Source: Prolixibacteraceae bacterium (GTDB lineage: Bacteria > Bacteroidota > Bacteroidia > Bacteroidales > Prolixibacteraceae). From it: 64,000 bases of DNA. The notes beneath the pieces were generated by a model. That model ran no database searches and had not been told where the DNA came from. It was given only the letters and a program-made list of their open reading frames with translations. Made by a program: the position numbers and the translations under genes. Each line of letters begins with the position of its first letter. Within the stretch, counting starts at the first letter, position 1. Below, piece by piece: positions 62,863-64,000 of this stretch. The DNA is taken from positions 372,001-436,000 of the forward strand of contig JAQUIJ010000003.1 of the NCBI GenBank assembly GCA_028683385.1, written 5' to 3'.

Positions 62863-62880
62863 ATCTACCAAAACGTAGGT
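62863..62880. promoter_or_regulatory. Dyad A upstream of nifH (ATCTAC-N6-GTAGGT)
   Basis: The site reads ATCTACCAAAACGTAGGT: arms of 6 bp with one mismatch around CAAAAC. It is 100 bp upstream of dyad B and about 246 bp before the proposed transcription start. Confidence 0.45.
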
Positions 62881-62962
62881 TAAGCCAATATTAACACCTC
62901 CCAAACCCTTGCTGTTATTGCTTTTGTGCCGTGCAGCACGTTTTGTATGTCCATTCCCTGTT

Positions 62963-62980
62963 TCCTACCAAAAAGTAGGA
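62963..62980. promoter_or_regulatory. Dyad B upstream of nifH (TCCTAC-N6-GTAGGA)
   Basis: The site reads TCCTACCAAAAAGTAGGA, a perfect 6-bp-arm dyad. It shares CTACCAAAA-GTAGG with dyad A at exactly 100 bp distance. It lies about 146 bp before the proposed start, within the usual range of an enhancer. It is followed by a T run, so a small terminator is the alternative reading. Confidence 0.5.
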
Positions 62981-63057
62981 TTTTTTCGCGTGCCAAAATC
63001 CTTAAATAAATTTTTTATCTGCTGTAAGTTTCAGATAACCAACATTCAACGTTCAAC

Positions 63058-63085
63058 TTCTGACTTCTGACTTCTGACTTCTGAC
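63058..63085 (+). repeat. Four perfect heptads TTCTGAC, copy 4 of the 7-bp family
   Basis: TTCTGAC is repeated four times without change, preceded by two weaker units (ATTCAAC, GTTCAAC). On the minus strand the unit is GTCAGAA, agreeing with the GTYnGRA theme of the other copies. It ends 68 bases before the nifH ATG. Confidence 0.8.
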
Positions 63086-63091
63086 TTCCGC

Positions 63092-63107
63092 TGGCATCAT
63101 TGTCGTA
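63092..63107 (+). promoter_or_regulatory. Weak sigma-54 promoter candidate for nifH
   Basis: TGGCAT, 5 bases and TCGTA stand at the spacing of TGGCAC-N5-TTGCA. The -24 GG is present, but the -12 GC is GT here. The start would be near 63118, leaving a leader of about 36 bases. Confidence 0.3.
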
Positions 63108-63135
63108 ATGCTTTGGCCAAACACGAAAAGTTTAA

Positions 63136-63978
<843 letters not shown>

Positions 63979-64000
63979 ACTAAAAAAATAGGAGAACCAA

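Noticed and set aside
63058-63085. CRISPR or operator array from the TTCTGAC repeats
   Set aside because: A perfect 7-bp unit without spacers is a simple tandem repeat; similar heptads occur at unrelated places in the window.

Overview
The window looks like a chromosomal segment of a diazotrophic member of the Bacteroidota, most likely the Marinilabiliales/Prolixibacteraceae side of the phylum. The evidence is a type IX secretion/gliding cluster (gldK-gldL-gldM with a PorP/SprF-type protein), Bacteroidota-specific families (DUF4395, DUF4056, DUF5009, a NagB/PIG-L fusion), promoters of the TAnnTTTG type, almost no Shine-Dalgarno sequences, and nifH with a NifA-type activator at the right edge. 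The genus is an inference; no rRNA gene is present.

Layout. 1-4112 (minus): T9SS operon porP/sprF-gldK-gldL-gldM, with gldM cut by the window edge. 4224-7788 (minus): a degenerate arginase-fold protein and topA. 8154-10499: class A penicillin-binding protein. 10.7-15.0 kb (minus): a small exported protein carrying a frameshift, then tatA, rseP, dxr and an M23 peptidase. 15.2 kb: initiator tRNA. 15.4-17.0 kb (minus): two exported small proteins and a DUF4395 membrane protein. 17.2-21.0 kb: aminopeptidase P and a Tat-exported GH36-like glycosidase. 21.0-27.0 kb: menaquinone operon (hotdog thioesterase, menF, menD, menB, menA), interrupted between menB and menA by an AT-rich DUF2971 gene behind a perfect 26-bp hairpin. 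27.0-34.5 kb (minus): upp, a FemAB/GNAT-like protein, polysaccharide deacetylase, radC, a NagB-PIG-L fusion and a ROK regulator. 34.9-43.2 kb: DUF5009 acyltransferase, GH42, TauE/SafE, an ACT protein, small proteins and GH2. 43.5-53.3 kb: an orphan membrane protein, mfd, ppk2, corA and a multi-PAS histidine kinase. 53.3-58.4 kb: a gene-poor gap with a candidate small RNA, then a GHL10 lipoprotein-type hydrolase, a GT2 and a DUF4056 protein. 58.6-64 kb: nifA, an accessory block (GNAT, ParE-type toxin-antitoxin pair, repeats, RES-like gene) and nifH.

How the genes work together. Cell-envelope functions dominate: protein export (T9SS and Tat), envelope proteolysis (RseP), peptidoglycan synthesis and turnover, and exported glycosidases. 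A second theme is anaerobic or microaerobic energy metabolism (menaquinone synthesis and nitrogen fixation). NifA at 58.6 kb is the likely activator of nifH at 63.2 kb. Two matching dyads exactly 100 bp apart upstream of nifH are the best candidates for its control sites.

The least explained parts are non-coding: a 20-bp-period tandem array, a long multi-helix element at 38.4 kb, two candidate small RNAs that share a short motif before their terminators, and a family of 7-bp-period repeats seen at four places.
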